A stretch of DNA of 64,000 nt, from positions 1,695,501-1,759,500 of the forward strand of contig CP033051.1 in assembly GCA_003667865.1 (NCBI GenBank). The letters run 5' to 3'. The notes beneath the pieces were generated by a model, which saw only the letters and a list, made by a program, of their open reading frames with translations, had not been told where the DNA came from and searched no databases. Positions 35,812 through 44,465 of the stretch are shown here, piece after piece (the first letter of the stretch is position 1; each line of letters begins with the position of its first letter). Source of the stretch: Rossellomorea marisflavi. Lineage in GTDB: Bacteria; Bacillota; Bacilli; Bacillales; Bacillaceae_B. The position numbers and the translations under genes are program-made.

Positions 35812-35973
35812 ATGGTATACGTTCATTGGGCACATGCATTAAAACCAGAATACCATGGTAAGGGACTCGGTAAAAACCTGCTTCGCACAGGGATTCAATT
35901 TGGAATCGACCATGGTATGCCTAAAGCTATGTTATCAGTTACAGTCATGGTTTGTTATAAATTTAATATGTAG
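35812..35973 (+). pseudogene. Fragment of a GNAT acetyltransferase
   Basis: A 53-codon frame with HALKPEYHGKGLGKNLLRTG, the acetyl-CoA-binding motif A of GNAT enzymes, followed by a few unrelated residues and TAG. The N-terminal and C-terminal parts of the domain are missing, so this is a remnant. It is still preceded by an SD (CGGAGG) and could be translated with the flavin reductase. Confidence 0.75.
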
Positions 35974-35975
35974 GT

Positions 35976-36024
35976 AAAAAGGGTTATCCATGTCAAAACT
36001 GAACGACTTGGATGACCCTTTTTT
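35976..36024 (+). terminator. Intrinsic terminator
   Basis: AAGGGTTATCCA / TGGATGACCCTT with a loop of 16-18 nt and a T run; A residues on the other side allow bidirectional use with the convergent gene. Confidence 0.85.
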
Positions 36025-36037
36025 GTGAAGAGATGTA

Positions 36038-36325
36038 CTATTCAGTTCCAGGTCCGTTCTTGATTTCATAAGCAAGAACAATGGCTGCAATGCCGTGTGC
36101 AATAAGGCGAATAATCGGGAAGAAATTAAGGAAAGAGGCAATGATTCCTAACGCACTACCGAGAATAGGTTGATTTTCAGAGCGGGATACATACAGCACA
36201 CTCGCATGCCATAGTGCAACAAGGCATAGTAGGAAAGGCATTGAATTGCCAGCCAAGCTGCCGAAGATTGGGATGGTCAAAAATAATTCAATCGAGAAAG
36301 AAAGCCATTTAATTCGGGAGATCAT
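36038..36325 (-). CDS. Small membrane protein of unknown function
   Basis: 95 aa with three hydrophobic helices (SFSIELFLTIPIFGSLAG, FLLCLVALWHASVLYV, ILGSALGIIASFLNFFPIIRLI). The start is ATG 36325 because of GGAGGTG seven to eight nt upstream. No family named with confidence. Confidence 0.65.
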   Translation of the reverse strand: MISRIKWLSFSIELFLTIPIFGSLAGNSMPFLLCLVALWHASVLYVSRSENQPILGSALGIIASFLNFFPIIRLIAHGIAAIVLAYEIKNGPGTE

Positions 36326-36500
36326 CGTCCACACCTCCTTTACTTTTAGAATATGAAATTCCATGTAGAGGGGTTCGAGCTCGTGAAAATTTTTTTCGGA
36401 AATAAAATGTACTAGATTAGAATATAGAAAGTTTTTTCATGACTTGGACAACTGTTGAATAGGATGTACTATCTGCAAGTTTTATGAGGGGGTCAAGGGT

Positions 36501-36782
36501 ATGAAGAAGCGGTTACCATTCATCACAACAGGGGCAGCTGTTCTTTCGGTACTAATCTTTTTTTCACCAGTGTTTTATCCAAATGTACCTGATGTAGCTA
36601 TTACCATTGTTGGAATGATCCTATCCGTGCTAGGAATCGCTGCTGGTGTCGTATGGTATATGATTGGCAAAGGATCAAAGAATTGGGTGCAGTATGCTAA
36701 CATCACAGGTGTTGTCGTGAATGTTGGATTTCTGTTGCTTTTCATATATGTACTGAAGGTGTTATCGGAATATACACCTTGA
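36501..36782 (+). CDS. Small membrane protein of unknown function
   Basis: 93 aa with three hydrophobic helices spanning nearly the whole length; GAGGGGGTC precedes the ATG by about 7 nt. Not recognised. No signature residues. Confidence 0.6.
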   Translation: MKKRLPFITTGAAVLSVLIFFSPVFYPNVPDVAITIVGMILSVLGIAAGVVWYMIGKGSKNWVQYANITGVVVNVGFLLLFIYVLKVLSEYTP

Positions 36783-36947
36783 GGGAAATAGTAATAAGGA
36801 TTTAATGCAGTTGAAATAATGTTTTTGAGAGTTAATCACTAAAGGCGAAGGGACCGAGAAAAAATAAAAAGGTTCATGAAAAGGGGAGCTTTAGGATTAA
36901 TGTTTTGCTATTCCATCATGTAATCTTTGTTACTATGGCTCATGTTA

Positions 36948-36992
36948 GGAAAAAAGCTGTCCTCAACTACACGAGTGACAGCCTTTTTTCTA
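36948..36992 (-). terminator. Terminator after the OsmC gene, usable both ways
   Basis: AAAAAAGCTGTC / GACAGCCTTTTTT; it overlaps the last bases of the OsmC stop on the minus strand. Confidence 0.85.
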
Positions 36993-37439
36993 TTCGCCTA
37001 ATTGAATTGTTGGTTCTAAACGCAGTTCAACATTCCCAGCAATGGCACGCGAAATCATACAAGATTTCTCTGCTTTTTCTGCTAGCTTCAAGGCAAGCTT
37101 CTGGTCACGTTCACTAGCATCTTCCTTTAAAATAATCTGTGGACGATGAATGATTTCCTTATAGGTAAACACACCATTTGTAACATCAACAATGCCTTCT
37201 GAATCCATCTTCAGATCAATTTTCTCAAGATTGCTTCTTTCCATCATCGCTGCTAGTGTAATAATAAAGCAGGTTGCAGCAGCCCCTAATAGCATTTCAT
37301 CGGGATTGGTTCCGACACCAGGTCCATCCATTTCAGTCGGGATGGAGATCTTTGTGATGAGATTGCCTGATTGAATATCTCCAACGTCATTTCGATTACC
37401 CGGCCAATGCGCATGCAAATGAAAATGATGCTCTGCCAT
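36990..37439 (-). CDS. OsmC/Ohr-family peroxide-handling protein
   Basis: 149 aa. Two cysteines in the family positions, AAATCFIITLAAMMERSN and AEKSCMISRAI, would reduce organic hydroperoxides. N-terminal HLHAHWPGNRNDVG is closer to the YhfA-type subfamily than to Ohr. The start is ATG 37439 (GGAGTG upstream). Confidence 0.85.
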   Translation of the reverse strand: MAEHHFHLHAHWPGNRNDVGDIQSGNLITKISIPTEMDGPGVGTNPDEMLLGAAATCFIITLAAMMERSNLEKIDLKMDSEGIVDVTNGVFTYKEIIHRPQIILKEDASERDQKLALKLAEKAEKSCMISRAIAGNVELRLEPTIQLGE

Positions 37440-37522
37440 ACTGTTCACTCCTAAATAGAATTACAAATTATAATCCTATGGTAGTCTAGCAGTCACACTT
37501 TGTCTAATTTTCGGCACTTTGA

Positions 37523-37534
37523 AGGGACGGACCT
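37523..37534 (+). repeat. D repeat, single copy
   Basis: AGGGACGGACCT in the intergenic region, with no partner arm, so it cannot form the hairpin seen at 25033 and 47223. Confidence 0.7.
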
Positions 37535-37616
37535 CGTAGCAGCTCACATCGACATAATCCGACGGTCAAATAAAAAAGATGCCCTTAGTCATTGTTGCTA
37601 AGAACACCTAAAACGG

Positions 37617-37892
37617 TCAATCTCCTTTTACCCCATAAAGAATGCATCCAACACCAACAAAAATCCAAATGATCTTTGTGAGTGAGATCTTTTCAGCAAT
37701 ACCAAGAACCCCAATAGCGGTCGTAAGAATTAAGATGATCGGACCGACAATGGCTAATGAACTATTTATGAGTAGTGCCTTTTCAACCTGATTAAACTTC
37801 AAAAAGAGAACTGCAGCAAGAATTTCAATACTACCAGATAATAAACGTAAGAAGGCCATACCTAAAACGGCTTTTTCAAATATCGGAAACAT
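37617..37892 (-). CDS. YqhV-like (DUF2619) membrane protein
   Basis: 91 aa, three helices, with LRLLSGSIEILAAVLFLKFN and ALLINSSLAIVGPIILI matching the YqhV/DUF2619 pattern. The function is unknown. In B. subtilis yqhV lies near spoIIIA genes; here it stands alone, so it may be a paralogue. The start is ATG 37892 (GGAGG). Confidence 0.75.
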   Translation of the reverse strand: MFPIFEKAVLGMAFLRLLSGSIEILAAVLFLKFNQVEKALLINSSLAIVGPIILILTTAIGVLGIAEKISLTKIIWIFVGVGCILYGVKGD

Positions 37893-38003
37893 GGGAACCT
37901 CCAAAAAGTAAGAATGCTTCTAAATATATATGCAGGAACTGGCAAATACAGAAGGACAAGTTTAAAATTATAGAAGATAAATACAACGTGAGGATGATAT
38001 AGG

Positions 38004-38459
38004 ATGGGATATATCGAAGAGCTTCGTGCATTAGTAGGGCACAGACCGTTACTATTTGTCGGTTCTGTTGTTGTCATTGTGAACGAAAAAGAGGAGGTTC
38101 TTCTTCAGCAACGGACCTTTCCGAGTGGAGCGTGGGGGCTTCCAGGTGGTTTAATGGAGCTAGGTGAGTCCACAGAAGAAGTAGCGCGTCGTGAAGTGAT
38201 GGAGGAGACAGGCTTAACGATGGGAGATCTTCAGTTAATTAATGTCTATTCAGGCTCAGATCAATATATAAAAGCAGCAAATGGTGACGAGTTTTATGTC
38301 GTAACCATTGCTTACTATACGAAGGAATTCTCTGGGTCTATGGTTGTTGATCTTGAAGAATCAATAAAATTTGAGTTTCGGGCAAAATGCAATTTGCCTG
38401 ATGGGATCGTAAAAAGTCACCAAAAAATTCTGCAAGACTACTATAAGCTGGCTCAATAA
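38004..38459 (+). CDS. NUDIX hydrolase
   Basis: 151 aa. The Nudix box is complete in GGLMELGESTEEVARREV plus MEETGL. An N-terminal GHRPLLFVGSVVVIVN and LLQQRTFPSGAWGLPGG place it with the small cytosolic nucleotide pyrophosphatases. The substrate is unknown. It is 13 bp before a 2H phosphoesterase gene, so the two are cotranscribed. Confidence 0.9.
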   Translation: MGYIEELRALVGHRPLLFVGSVVVIVNEKEEVLLQQRTFPSGAWGLPGGLMELGESTEEVARREVMEETGLTMGDLQLINVYSGSDQYIKAANGDEFYVVTIAYYTKEFSGSMVVDLEESIKFEFRAKCNLPDGIVKSHQKILQDYYKLAQ

Positions 38460-38472
38460 AAGGAGGTAGAGT

Positions 38473-39003
38473 ATGCAGTTTTTCATCGGAATTGTTCCTC
38501 CTAAAGAGGATCGTGATCGGATCAGCTCATTTCAGGAAAAGTGGAACACGCTAGCAACAGAACCTCATATTACAGTCAAAGCCCAGAGCGGGTTAACAGA
38601 TAACCTAGATTGGTTAGAAAAAATAGAGGCATGCTGTTGTGAAGTTAATTGCTTCAACGTCCAATTAGGAGAACCTAAGCTATTCGGAAATGAGGTTCTA
38701 TACTTAAGCGTCTTGTCAGAAAAAGTAAAGGAATTACATATTGCCTTAATTGACACGGTACACTCTGGAGGCAAGCTTGAAAAGGAATACTTTGAACGAG
38801 ATCTCTATGTGCCTCACCTTACTTTAGGACAGAAAAAACATGGGCTATTCCATAGTGAACTTCTTCGGATGAAGGACGAGGCAAAAGAAGTCTTAACGCC
38901 ATTTCAACAATGGAAGGTAGAATGTGTGAGAGTGTATGTTCAAAAACAACGAGGTGAAAAATATCTCCCGTATAAAGATATATTTTTGAAACAAACAGTT
39001 TAA
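38473..39003 (+). CDS. 2H phosphoesterase (2'-5' RNA ligase family)
   Basis: 176 aa with the two catalytic HxT motifs, EPHITVKA and VPHLTLGQ, spaced as in the LigT/YjcG-like 2H superfamily. These open cyclic phosphodiesters or act on RNA ends. SD AAAGGAGG. Its pairing with a NUDIX hydrolase is compatible with a nucleotide-repair role (inference). Confidence 0.85.
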   Translation: MQFFIGIVPPKEDRDRISSFQEKWNTLATEPHITVKAQSGLTDNLDWLEKIEACCCEVNCFNVQLGEPKLFGNEVLYLSVLSEKVKELHIALIDTVHSGGKLEKEYFERDLYVPHLTLGQKKHGLFHSELLRMKDEAKEVLTPFQQWKVECVRVYVQKQRGEKYLPYKDIFLKQTV

Positions 39004-39053
39004 TCATACGTAAAAGACTATAAAGTAAAATTAATTTATACGGAGGAATTTGA

Positions 39054-39902
39054 TTGTCACACTTCGAAACAAAAGACGAACTGCTACTAACCCTAAAAGA
39101 AATTGAAAAATGGGAAAGAGACCAGAAAGGATTATGGTTTTGGGAAAAGCTTGGTCGACTGCCATTTGTTTTACTAGATAAACTTACACCTAAATTCATT
39201 CACACGAAAATAGGAGAATCCATTGATGAACTTGGACGTTTTGTACAATCAGGTGGAAAATACCTTGTGAATGAAGAAAAAATGATAAAAAAATATTTTC
39301 AAGATGACCTCTCAGAATATACACTTGATCAGGTTGCATTACTAAAACTAGAAAAAATGAATAGTGCAGCACAAAAACTAGGAGCTGTTCGTTCTAAAGC
39401 TGCAATGGTTCAGGGCGGAACAACAGGCGTGGGTGGTCTTTTTACATTAAGTATTGATATTCCTCTAATGCTTGGTATGACACTTAAAACGATACAAGAA
39501 GTCTGCATTTGTTATGGTTATGACCCACAGGATCAACAGGAACGAATTTTTATCGTGAAATGTTTGCAGTTTGTTTCTTCAGATATTGTAGGAAAAAAAG
39601 CAATTTTAGAAGATTTGAGTGCTTTTCATGATGAACGACAGCATGCCCAAATGATGTCACAGCTACAAGGCTGGCGAGAAGTGCTAACGACCTATCGTGA
39701 TCAAATCGGCTGGAAGAAGCTCTTTCAAATGATACCAATTGCGGGTATCTTGTTCGGAGCCTTTATTAATAAATCAGCCATTCAGGATACTGCCGAAGCA
39801 GCTTCAATGTTATATCGAAAAAGAAGAGCCAATGAGCGACTTCGTCAACTAGACAAAGATGCTACTACAGAACAATTAGAAGCACCAATTGTAAAAGAGT
39901 GA
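39054..39902 (+). CDS. EcsC-family protein
   Basis: 282 aa. GGTTGVGGLFTLSIDIPLML, the conserved EcsC core, is near residue 122, and IPIAGILFGAFINKSAI near 225. EcsC was first noted beside the EcsAB ABC transporter, but these genes also occur alone, as here. The role is not established. The start is TTG 39054 with CGGAGG upstream. Confidence 0.82.
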   Translation: MSHFETKDELLLTLKEIEKWERDQKGLWFWEKLGRLPFVLLDKLTPKFIHTKIGESIDELGRFVQSGGKYLVNEEKMIKKYFQDDLSEYTLDQVALLKLEKMNSAAQKLGAVRSKAAMVQGGTTGVGGLFTLSIDIPLMLGMTLKTIQEVCICYGYDPQDQQERIFIVKCLQFVSSDIVGKKAILEDLSAFHDERQHAQMMSQLQGWREVLTTYRDQIGWKKLFQMIPIAGILFGAFINKSAIQDTAEAASMLYRKRRANERLRQLDKDATTEQLEAPIVKE

Positions 39903-39912
39903 GGAACAAGGG

Positions 39913-40458
39913 ATGAGAATAGACTCAAAAGAATACATCGTACATGATGTTCACTACACAATTCGTTCTGCGGTAGAAGAAGATGCAAAGGAATTATCTG
40001 AAGTGAGGCTACAGATTGATGGAGAAACAGAAAACCTAGACCGAGAAAAGGGCGAAGATTTTATCGACAAAGAGGGCTTTGAGAGCATAATTCTAGAGGA
40101 TACAGAAAGCCCTACGAATCTTTTCTTAGTTGCCGAGGTTGATGGAAGAATCGCTGGATTTTCAAGATGTGCCGGTAACCAACTGAAAAGAACATCTCAT
40201 AGAGTAGAATTTGGGATTGGTGTGCTAAAAGAGTTTTGGGGATGTGGAATCGGAAAAAACCTTCTACTTGAATCCATTCAATGGGCAGATTCCAATGGGA
40301 TTAAAAAAGTATGCTTAAGTGTACTTGAAACAAATGAAAAAGCCATTACGCTTTATGAGAAATATGGTTTTGAGATTGAAGGTGTCTTGAAAAAAGATAA
40401 GAAGCTATCGAATGGGAAGTACTACAGCACGATTGTGATGGGGAGATTTTGTGAGTAA
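39913..40458 (+). CDS. GNAT-family acetyltransferase
   Basis: 181 aa. Motif A is FGIGVLKEFWGCGIGKNLL and motif B follows with VLETNEKAITLYEKYGFEIEG, close to RimJ/RimL- or ribosomal-protein-type acetyltransferases. It lies 10 bp after the EcsC gene, probably the same transcript, and ends at a perfect terminator. Confidence 0.85.
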   Translation: MRIDSKEYIVHDVHYTIRSAVEEDAKELSEVRLQIDGETENLDREKGEDFIDKEGFESIILEDTESPTNLFLVAEVDGRIAGFSRCAGNQLKRTSHRVEFGIGVLKEFWGCGIGKNLLLESIQWADSNGIKKVCLSVLETNEKAITLYEKYGFEIEGVLKKDKKLSNGKYYSTIVMGRFCE

Positions 40459-40490
40459 AGAGAGTGCAAAACTGTGCACTCTCTTTTTTA
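40459..40490 (+). terminator. Terminator shared by convergent genes
   Basis: AGAGAGTGCA / TGCACTCTCT with a 4-6 nt loop and TTTTTT. It overlaps the stop codon of the Cys-pair protein gene on the other strand. Confidence 0.9.
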
Positions 40491-40640
40491 CTTATTACAG
40501 CAAGGAACAATTTCTTCTTTCTTGAATTCTTCATCACAACAAGCATTCGTTTTCTCACAACACACATTCTGAACCTCTTCAAATGTGATTTTGCAACAAT
40601 CCTTTTCTTTTTTCGTAAACAAAATCTTAAATAAACTCAT
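40488..40640 (-). CDS. 50-aa protein with four Cys-Cys pairs
   Basis: MSLFKILFTKKEKDCCKITF, then EEVQNVCCEKTNACCDEEF, ending KKEEIVPCCNK. All eight cysteines are in four CC pairs (15-16, 27-28, 34-35, 47-48), and the rest is Lys/Glu-rich, so a soluble thiol-metal or metalloid ligand is likely. AGGAGG lies 8 nt before ATG 40640, and the gene starts 12 bp after the ArsP-like permease gene, so it is the second gene of that unit. I do not recognise the family. A role as arsenic or antimony chaperone for the permease is inference from context and residue pattern. Confidence 0.8.
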   Translation of the reverse strand: MSLFKILFTKKEKDCCKITFEEVQNVCCEKTNACCDEEFKKEEIVPCCNK

Positions 40641-40652
40641 CGTTCATTCCTC

Positions 40653-41519
40653 CTATAGGATATAAAATAGAAAACCAGAAATTGTAGACATTGTGAAAAC
40701 TGAAGCAACAAAAGCTACCACTAATTTCTTTTTGAAAATACTATTTAAAAGTGTTAACTCTGGAAGACTTGCACCTGCCGAACTAATCATCAGCGCCATT
40801 ACTGGACCTAAAGCCATTCCTTTTGCAACCATAATCTGGCTGATCGGAATCATTGTAGAAAGTCGGATATATAAAGGAATGCCAATGATTGCAGCGACCG
40901 GAACAAGCCACCATGTATCACCTCCCATATAGGTAGTAATCCAATCTGTAGGAACAGCACCATGTATGATTGCACCAATTGCTGCCCCTATAATTAGGAA
41001 TGGATAAACTGTTTTCATTAATAGAAGGGTTTCTGAAAGTGCTGCCTTAAAGTTAAAGCGTTTTGTGTTTGATTGATACCCCTTCATCATCACCTGCTTT
41101 ACTTGTGAATCAAACCCCAACCGTTCAAGAAGTAACGCGATTAAGACTGACAAGCTTGCTGTAATGACTGTGTACGAGATGGCAACCTTCATTCCTAACA
41201 TAGCAGTCATTAGAGTAAGGATGGTCGGATCCAGAACAGGTGAAGCAAATAAGAAAATCATGACGATGCCAAAACGAACCTTTTTGTTTAACAGATTCAC
41301 AACAACAGGGATGGTAGAGCAGGAACAAAAAGGTGTAATAAAAGCAAATAGCAAAGCAACAAATGCACTGATTAATGGATGGCTCTTCTCCATTAACTGT
41401 TCTAATCTTTCATATGGAATGATCCCTTGTATCAGGTTTATAAAAAATGAAATTCCAATAAATAAAAGTGTTAACTCTAGTGCAATGAATAAGAAACTTT
41501 CAAAAATATCCATCCACAT
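40653..41519 (-). CDS. ArsP/YraQ-type permease (DUF318)
   Basis: 288 aa, eight hydrophobic helices in two halves. The family hallmark TPFCSCSTIPV is at about residue 62 and a second repeat-like GASLPELTLLNSIF near 252. ArsP-type proteins export trivalent organoarsenicals; others of the family have unknown cargo. The start is ATG 41519 with GAGGTGAG upstream, and a MarR-type palindrome overlaps the region just before it. It is followed by the Cys-pair protein gene. Confidence 0.85.
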   Translation of the reverse strand: MWMDIFESFLFIALELTLLFIGISFFINLIQGIIPYERLEQLMEKSHPLISAFVALLFAFITPFCSCSTIPVVVNLLNKKVRFGIVMIFLFASPVLDPTILTLMTAMLGMKVAISYTVITASLSVLIALLLERLGFDSQVKQVMMKGYQSNTKRFNFKAALSETLLLMKTVYPFLIIGAAIGAIIHGAVPTDWITTYMGGDTWWLVPVAAIIGIPLYIRLSTMIPISQIMVAKGMALGPVMALMISSAGASLPELTLLNSIFKKKLVVAFVASVFTMSTISGFLFYIL

Positions 41520-41537
41520 ATCTCTCACCTCATAATT

Positions 41538-41554
41538 ATTTGCATTATGCAAAT
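41538..41554. promoter_or_regulatory. Palindromic operator before the permease gene
   Basis: ATTTGCA-TTA-TGCAAAT, a 7-3-7 perfect palindrome 19 bp upstream of the permease start. The same palindrome lies upstream of the marR gene at 42070, so both should bind the MarR protein. Confidence 0.8.
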
Positions 41555-41562
41555 ATCGGTTA

Positions 41563-41592
41563 AAAAAAAGAGCAAGGAATCATTCTTGCTCA
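41563..41592 (-). terminator. Terminator of the marR gene
   Basis: Minus-strand GAGCAAG / CTTGCTC followed by eight T; it overlaps the marR stop and lies before the permease operator, so permease expression needs its own promoter. Confidence 0.85.
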
Positions 41593-42036
41593 TAATAATG
41601 GTTTGCAACAAACTGTTGATTTTGCCATAGCATCGTTCAGAATACGAATCGACTGTAAAACAGAATTTCGTTCAAATTCACTCATATTAGAGAACACTTC
41701 ATTCAAATATTCTTTCATCTGAGAGTCAATCGTTGTAGCAATATATTTTCCTTCCGTTGTAAGAGATAGAATATAAATGCGTCGATCCTCAGGTAAAGGG
41801 GTTTTTTTAATGAGTCCCATTTTTGCTAAGCTTTGAGTTTGGCGACTAAATGTTGTTATATCCATTCCTAGAATGTTTGATATCGTTTGGACAGAAGGAG
41901 AGTGGTGTTTATCAATTTCATATAAAATATGGCTTTGAACTAATGAAATATCAGCTCCACCTACTGAACAACAGTTTTTACTTAGAAATCCAAATCGTCT
42001 TGTCATAATATGAAATAGATCTCGCATATCTTCCAA
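41590..42036 (-). CDS. MarR-family regulator with cysteine pairs
   Basis: 148 aa winged-helix regulator: PSVQTISNILGMDITTFSRQTQSL is the recognition part and PEDRRIYILSLT the wing. It has a Cys-Cys pair near the N-terminus (LSKNCCSVGG) and another at the very C-terminus (STVCCKPLL), uncommon in MarR proteins and suited to binding As(III) or another thiophilic ligand (inference). It starts at TTG 42036, five nt after GAGGTGAG. Matching palindromes at 42070 and 41538 suggest it controls itself and the permease. It is divergent from arsR. Confidence 0.88.
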   Translation of the reverse strand: MEDMRDLFHIMTRRFGFLSKNCCSVGGADISLVQSHILYEIDKHHSPSVQTISNILGMDITTFSRQTQSLAKMGLIKKTPLPEDRRIYILSLTTEGKYIATTIDSQMKEYLNEVFSNMSEFERNSVLQSIRILNDAMAKSTVCCKPLL

Positions 42037-42069
42037 TATTTCTCACCTCTATAATAGTTATAACATGTT

Positions 42070-42086
42070 ATTTGCATTTTGCAAAT
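42070..42086. promoter_or_regulatory. Palindromic operator before marR
   Basis: ATTTGCA-TTT-TGCAAAT, extendable to 9-3-9 (TTATTTGCA / TGCAAATAA). Identical arms occur at 41538-41554. Confidence 0.8.
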
Positions 42087-42144
42087 AATAAATTCTTTTT
42101 AAGTTCAAAATAATAAGAGAAAGGTATATATACGTAAACTATAC

Positions 42145-42173
42145 TTGATGTTTGTATATAAGCATATTATTAT
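42145..42173 (+). promoter_or_regulatory. Promoter region of arsR-arsB-arsC
   Basis: TTGATG, 17-bp spacer, TATTAT. The region around and after it (42155-42205) is made of ATATAA-type repeats and inverted repeats, where ArsR dimers normally bind; exact operator half-sites are not defined. Confidence 0.65.
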
Positions 42174-42229
42174 ATAAGTTAATGATTATATAAGGGTTTG
42201 TATATATAACTGAGGGGAGGTTAGTGTGG

Positions 42230-42574
42230 GTGGAAAAAACCATTCTTGATATTGAAAAAACAGCAACCATCCTAAAGTTATTAGGAGATAAAACAAGACT
42301 AAGCATGATCAGTATGCTGCTTGAAAATGAATGCTGTGTATGTGAGTTTGTTGAGATTTTTCAAATGAGTCAGCCTGCGATTAGTCAGCATTTAAGAAAA
42401 TTACGAGATAGTGGACTAGTGAAAGAGAAAAAGAGAAGTCAATGGGTAATCTATTCACTGAATCAAGAGAGTGAATACTATGATATGATTCTAGATCTCT
42501 CGCAACACTTACCGAGTCAACAAGAAAAGCTCGAAGAATTAAACCGAAAAGGACTACGAATTATTTGTGAATAG
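42230..42574 (+). CDS. arsR: ArsR/SmtB-family arsenic-sensing repressor
   Basis: 114 aa. The metal-responsive helix has ENECCVCEFVE, matching the ELCVCDL As(III) site; the recognition helix is MSQPAISQHLRKLRDSG. I prefer GTG 42230, nine nt after GGAGG, over GTG 42224 which is too close; the two differ by two residues. First gene of arsR-arsB-arsC, 12 bp before arsB. Confidence 0.92.
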   Translation: MEKTILDIEKTATILKLLGDKTRLSMISMLLENECCVCEFVEIFQMSQPAISQHLRKLRDSGLVKEKKRSQWVIYSLNQESEYYDMILDLSQHLPSQQEKLEELNRKGLRIICE

Positions 42575-42586
42575 CGAGGGGTTTAC

Positions 42587-43885
42587 GTGATTTCAGTTTT
42601 ATTAGCAATTGGTATTTTTTTACTTACATTAGTATTTGTCATTTGGCAGCCAAAGGGTTTGTCGATTGGATGGTCTGCTTGTGGAGGAGCAATCTTAGCT
42701 CTGTTAGCCCAGGTAGTAGACTTTGGTGATGTTGTTACTGTAACCGGGATTGTATGGAATGCAACATTAGCCTTTATTGCAATTATTATTATTTCTTTAA
42801 TTCTTGATGAAATTGGATTTTTTGAGTGGTCTGCCCTTCATATGGCACGAATTGCGAAAGGTAATGGGCTGAAAATGTTTATATACGTGACATTACTAGG
42901 CGCAATTGTAGCAGCATTCTTTGCAAATGATGGCGCTGCTTTAATCTTAACACCAATCGTATTAGCAATGGTCCGTGCTTTAAAGTTTGAAGATAAAATG
43001 ATTCTTCCCTTTATTATGGCAAGTGGATTTATTGCAGATACCACTTCTTTACCACTTGTAGTGAGTAACCTCGTTAATATTGTTTCAGCTGACTACTTCG
43101 GGATTGGATTTGTAGAGTATGCAACGAGAATGATTGTTCCCAATATGTTTTCGTTAGCGGCAAGTATTATCGTTCTCTACTTATTTTTTAGAAAAAGCAT
43201 TCCAAAAAACTATGATGTGAACCATCTGAGAGAACCGAGTGAAGCTATTAAGGATAAGAAAATGTTCAAGCTTTCTTGGCTTGTTCTAGCTGTGTTGTTA
43301 ATAGGATACTTCATTAGTGAGTTTGCAGGAATTCCGGTGTCCTTTATAGCAGGAATTGTGGCGATTATTTATTTAATACTTGCTCAAAGAAGTCCAGCAG
43401 TTCAAACGAAAACGGTTTTAAAAGGTGCACCATGGGCAGTTGTATTTTTCTCCATTGGAATGTACGTCGTTGTATACGGTTTACGAAATGTTGGTCTTAC
43501 AGATATCCTAGCGAACATCATTCAAGGTGCAGCAGACCAAGGATTGTTCGTTGGAACTGTTGCAATGGGATTCATTGCAGCGATTCTTTCATCTATTATG
43601 AACAATATGCCAACCGTCATGATTGACGCACTTGCTATTGCTGAAACAGATACAAGTGGTATCATCCGTGAAGGACTAATCTATGCCAATGTGATTGGTT
43701 CTGACTTAGGACCAAAGATTACACCGATTGGTTCATTAGCAACCCTATTATGGCTACATGTTCTTTCTACAAAGGGCGTTAAGATTAGCTGGGGATATTA
43801 TTTCAAAGTAGGTGTGATCTTAACTGTTCCGACATTATTTATTACATTGGTTGGACTGTACTTATGGTTAATCTTCTTAGGTTAA
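42587..43885 (+). CDS. arsB: Arsenite efflux pump ArsB
   Basis: 432 aa with about 12 helices. Typical ArsB stretches are [38 protein letters not shown] and [19 protein letters not shown]. It exports As(OH)3 or Sb(OH)3. The start is GTG 42587. No arsA ATPase follows, so it works as a secondary carrier. Confidence 0.95.
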   Translation: MISVLLAIGIFLLTLVFVIWQPKGLSIGWSACGGAILALLAQVVDFGDVVTVTGIVWNATLAFIAIIIISLILDEIGFFEWSALHMARIAKGNGLKMFIYVTLLGAIVAAFFANDGAALILTPIVLAMVRALKFEDKMILPFIMASGFIADTTSLPLVVSNLVNIVSADYFGIGFVEYATRMIVPNMFSLAASIIVLYLFFRKSIPKNYDVNHLREPSEAIKDKKMFKLSWLVLAVLLIGYFISEFAGIPVSFIAGIVAIIYLILAQRSPAVQTKTVLKGAPWAVVFFSIGMYVVVYGLRNVGLTDILANIIQGAADQGLFVGTVAMGFIAAILSSIMNNMPTVMIDALAIAETDTSGIIREGLIYANVIGSDLGPKITPIGSLATLLWLHVLSTKGVKISWGYYFKVGVILTVPTLFITLVGLYLWLIFLG

Positions 43886-43923
43886 ATAAATAATATATAC
43901 AAGGATAAAAGGAGACGAAAACA

Positions 43924-44343
43924 ATGACGCAAAAAACAATCTACTTCTTATGTACAGGAAACTCTTGCAGAAGCCAAATGGCAGAAGGCTGGGCGAAAAA
44001 ACATCTAGGTGATGAGTGGGAAGTTAAAAGTGCTGGACTAGAAGCACATGGATTAAACCCAAATGCCGTAAAAGCAATGAACGAGGCAGGTATTGACATC
44101 ACGGATCAAACATCAGATGTTATCGACCAAGACATCCTAAACCGATCAGACCTAGTCGTGACACTATGCGGACACGCAGCAGACAACTGCCCGGTAACAC
44201 CACCTAACATCAAACGCGTCCACTGGGGCTTCGACGACCCAGCAAAGGCAGAAGGAACAGAAGAACAAAAATGGGCATTCTTCCAACGCGTACGTGACGA
44301 AATCGGCCAACGCATTGAACACTTTGCGAAAACGGGAGAATAA
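43924..44343 (+). CDS. arsC: Thioredoxin-coupled arsenate reductase
   Basis: 139 aa. The low-molecular-weight-phosphatase loop CTGNSCRSQ (Cys10) and the resolving pair in [11 protein letters not shown] (Cys82, Cys89) are those of the B. subtilis-type enzyme, which reduces arsenate to arsenite for ArsB. The second half of the gene has almost only A or C in third positions (26 of 28 pyrimidine-ending codons end in C between 44130 and 44320), in contrast with arsB before it. Confidence 0.96.
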   Translation: MTQKTIYFLCTGNSCRSQMAEGWAKKHLGDEWEVKSAGLEAHGLNPNAVKAMNEAGIDITDQTSDVIDQDILNRSDLVVTLCGHAADNCPVTPPNIKRVHWGFDDPAKAEGTEEQKWAFFQRVRDEIGQRIEHFAKTGE

Positions 44344-44465
44344 GAGCTGAGATGATAACACTAGGGGAACCAATGTAAAAATGCATATGAATTAGCATAT
44401 CTTTTAGCACAGTGAATCGAATGGTTTTTTGTTAATTTATATACGTTTTATAAGATGGTGACAGT

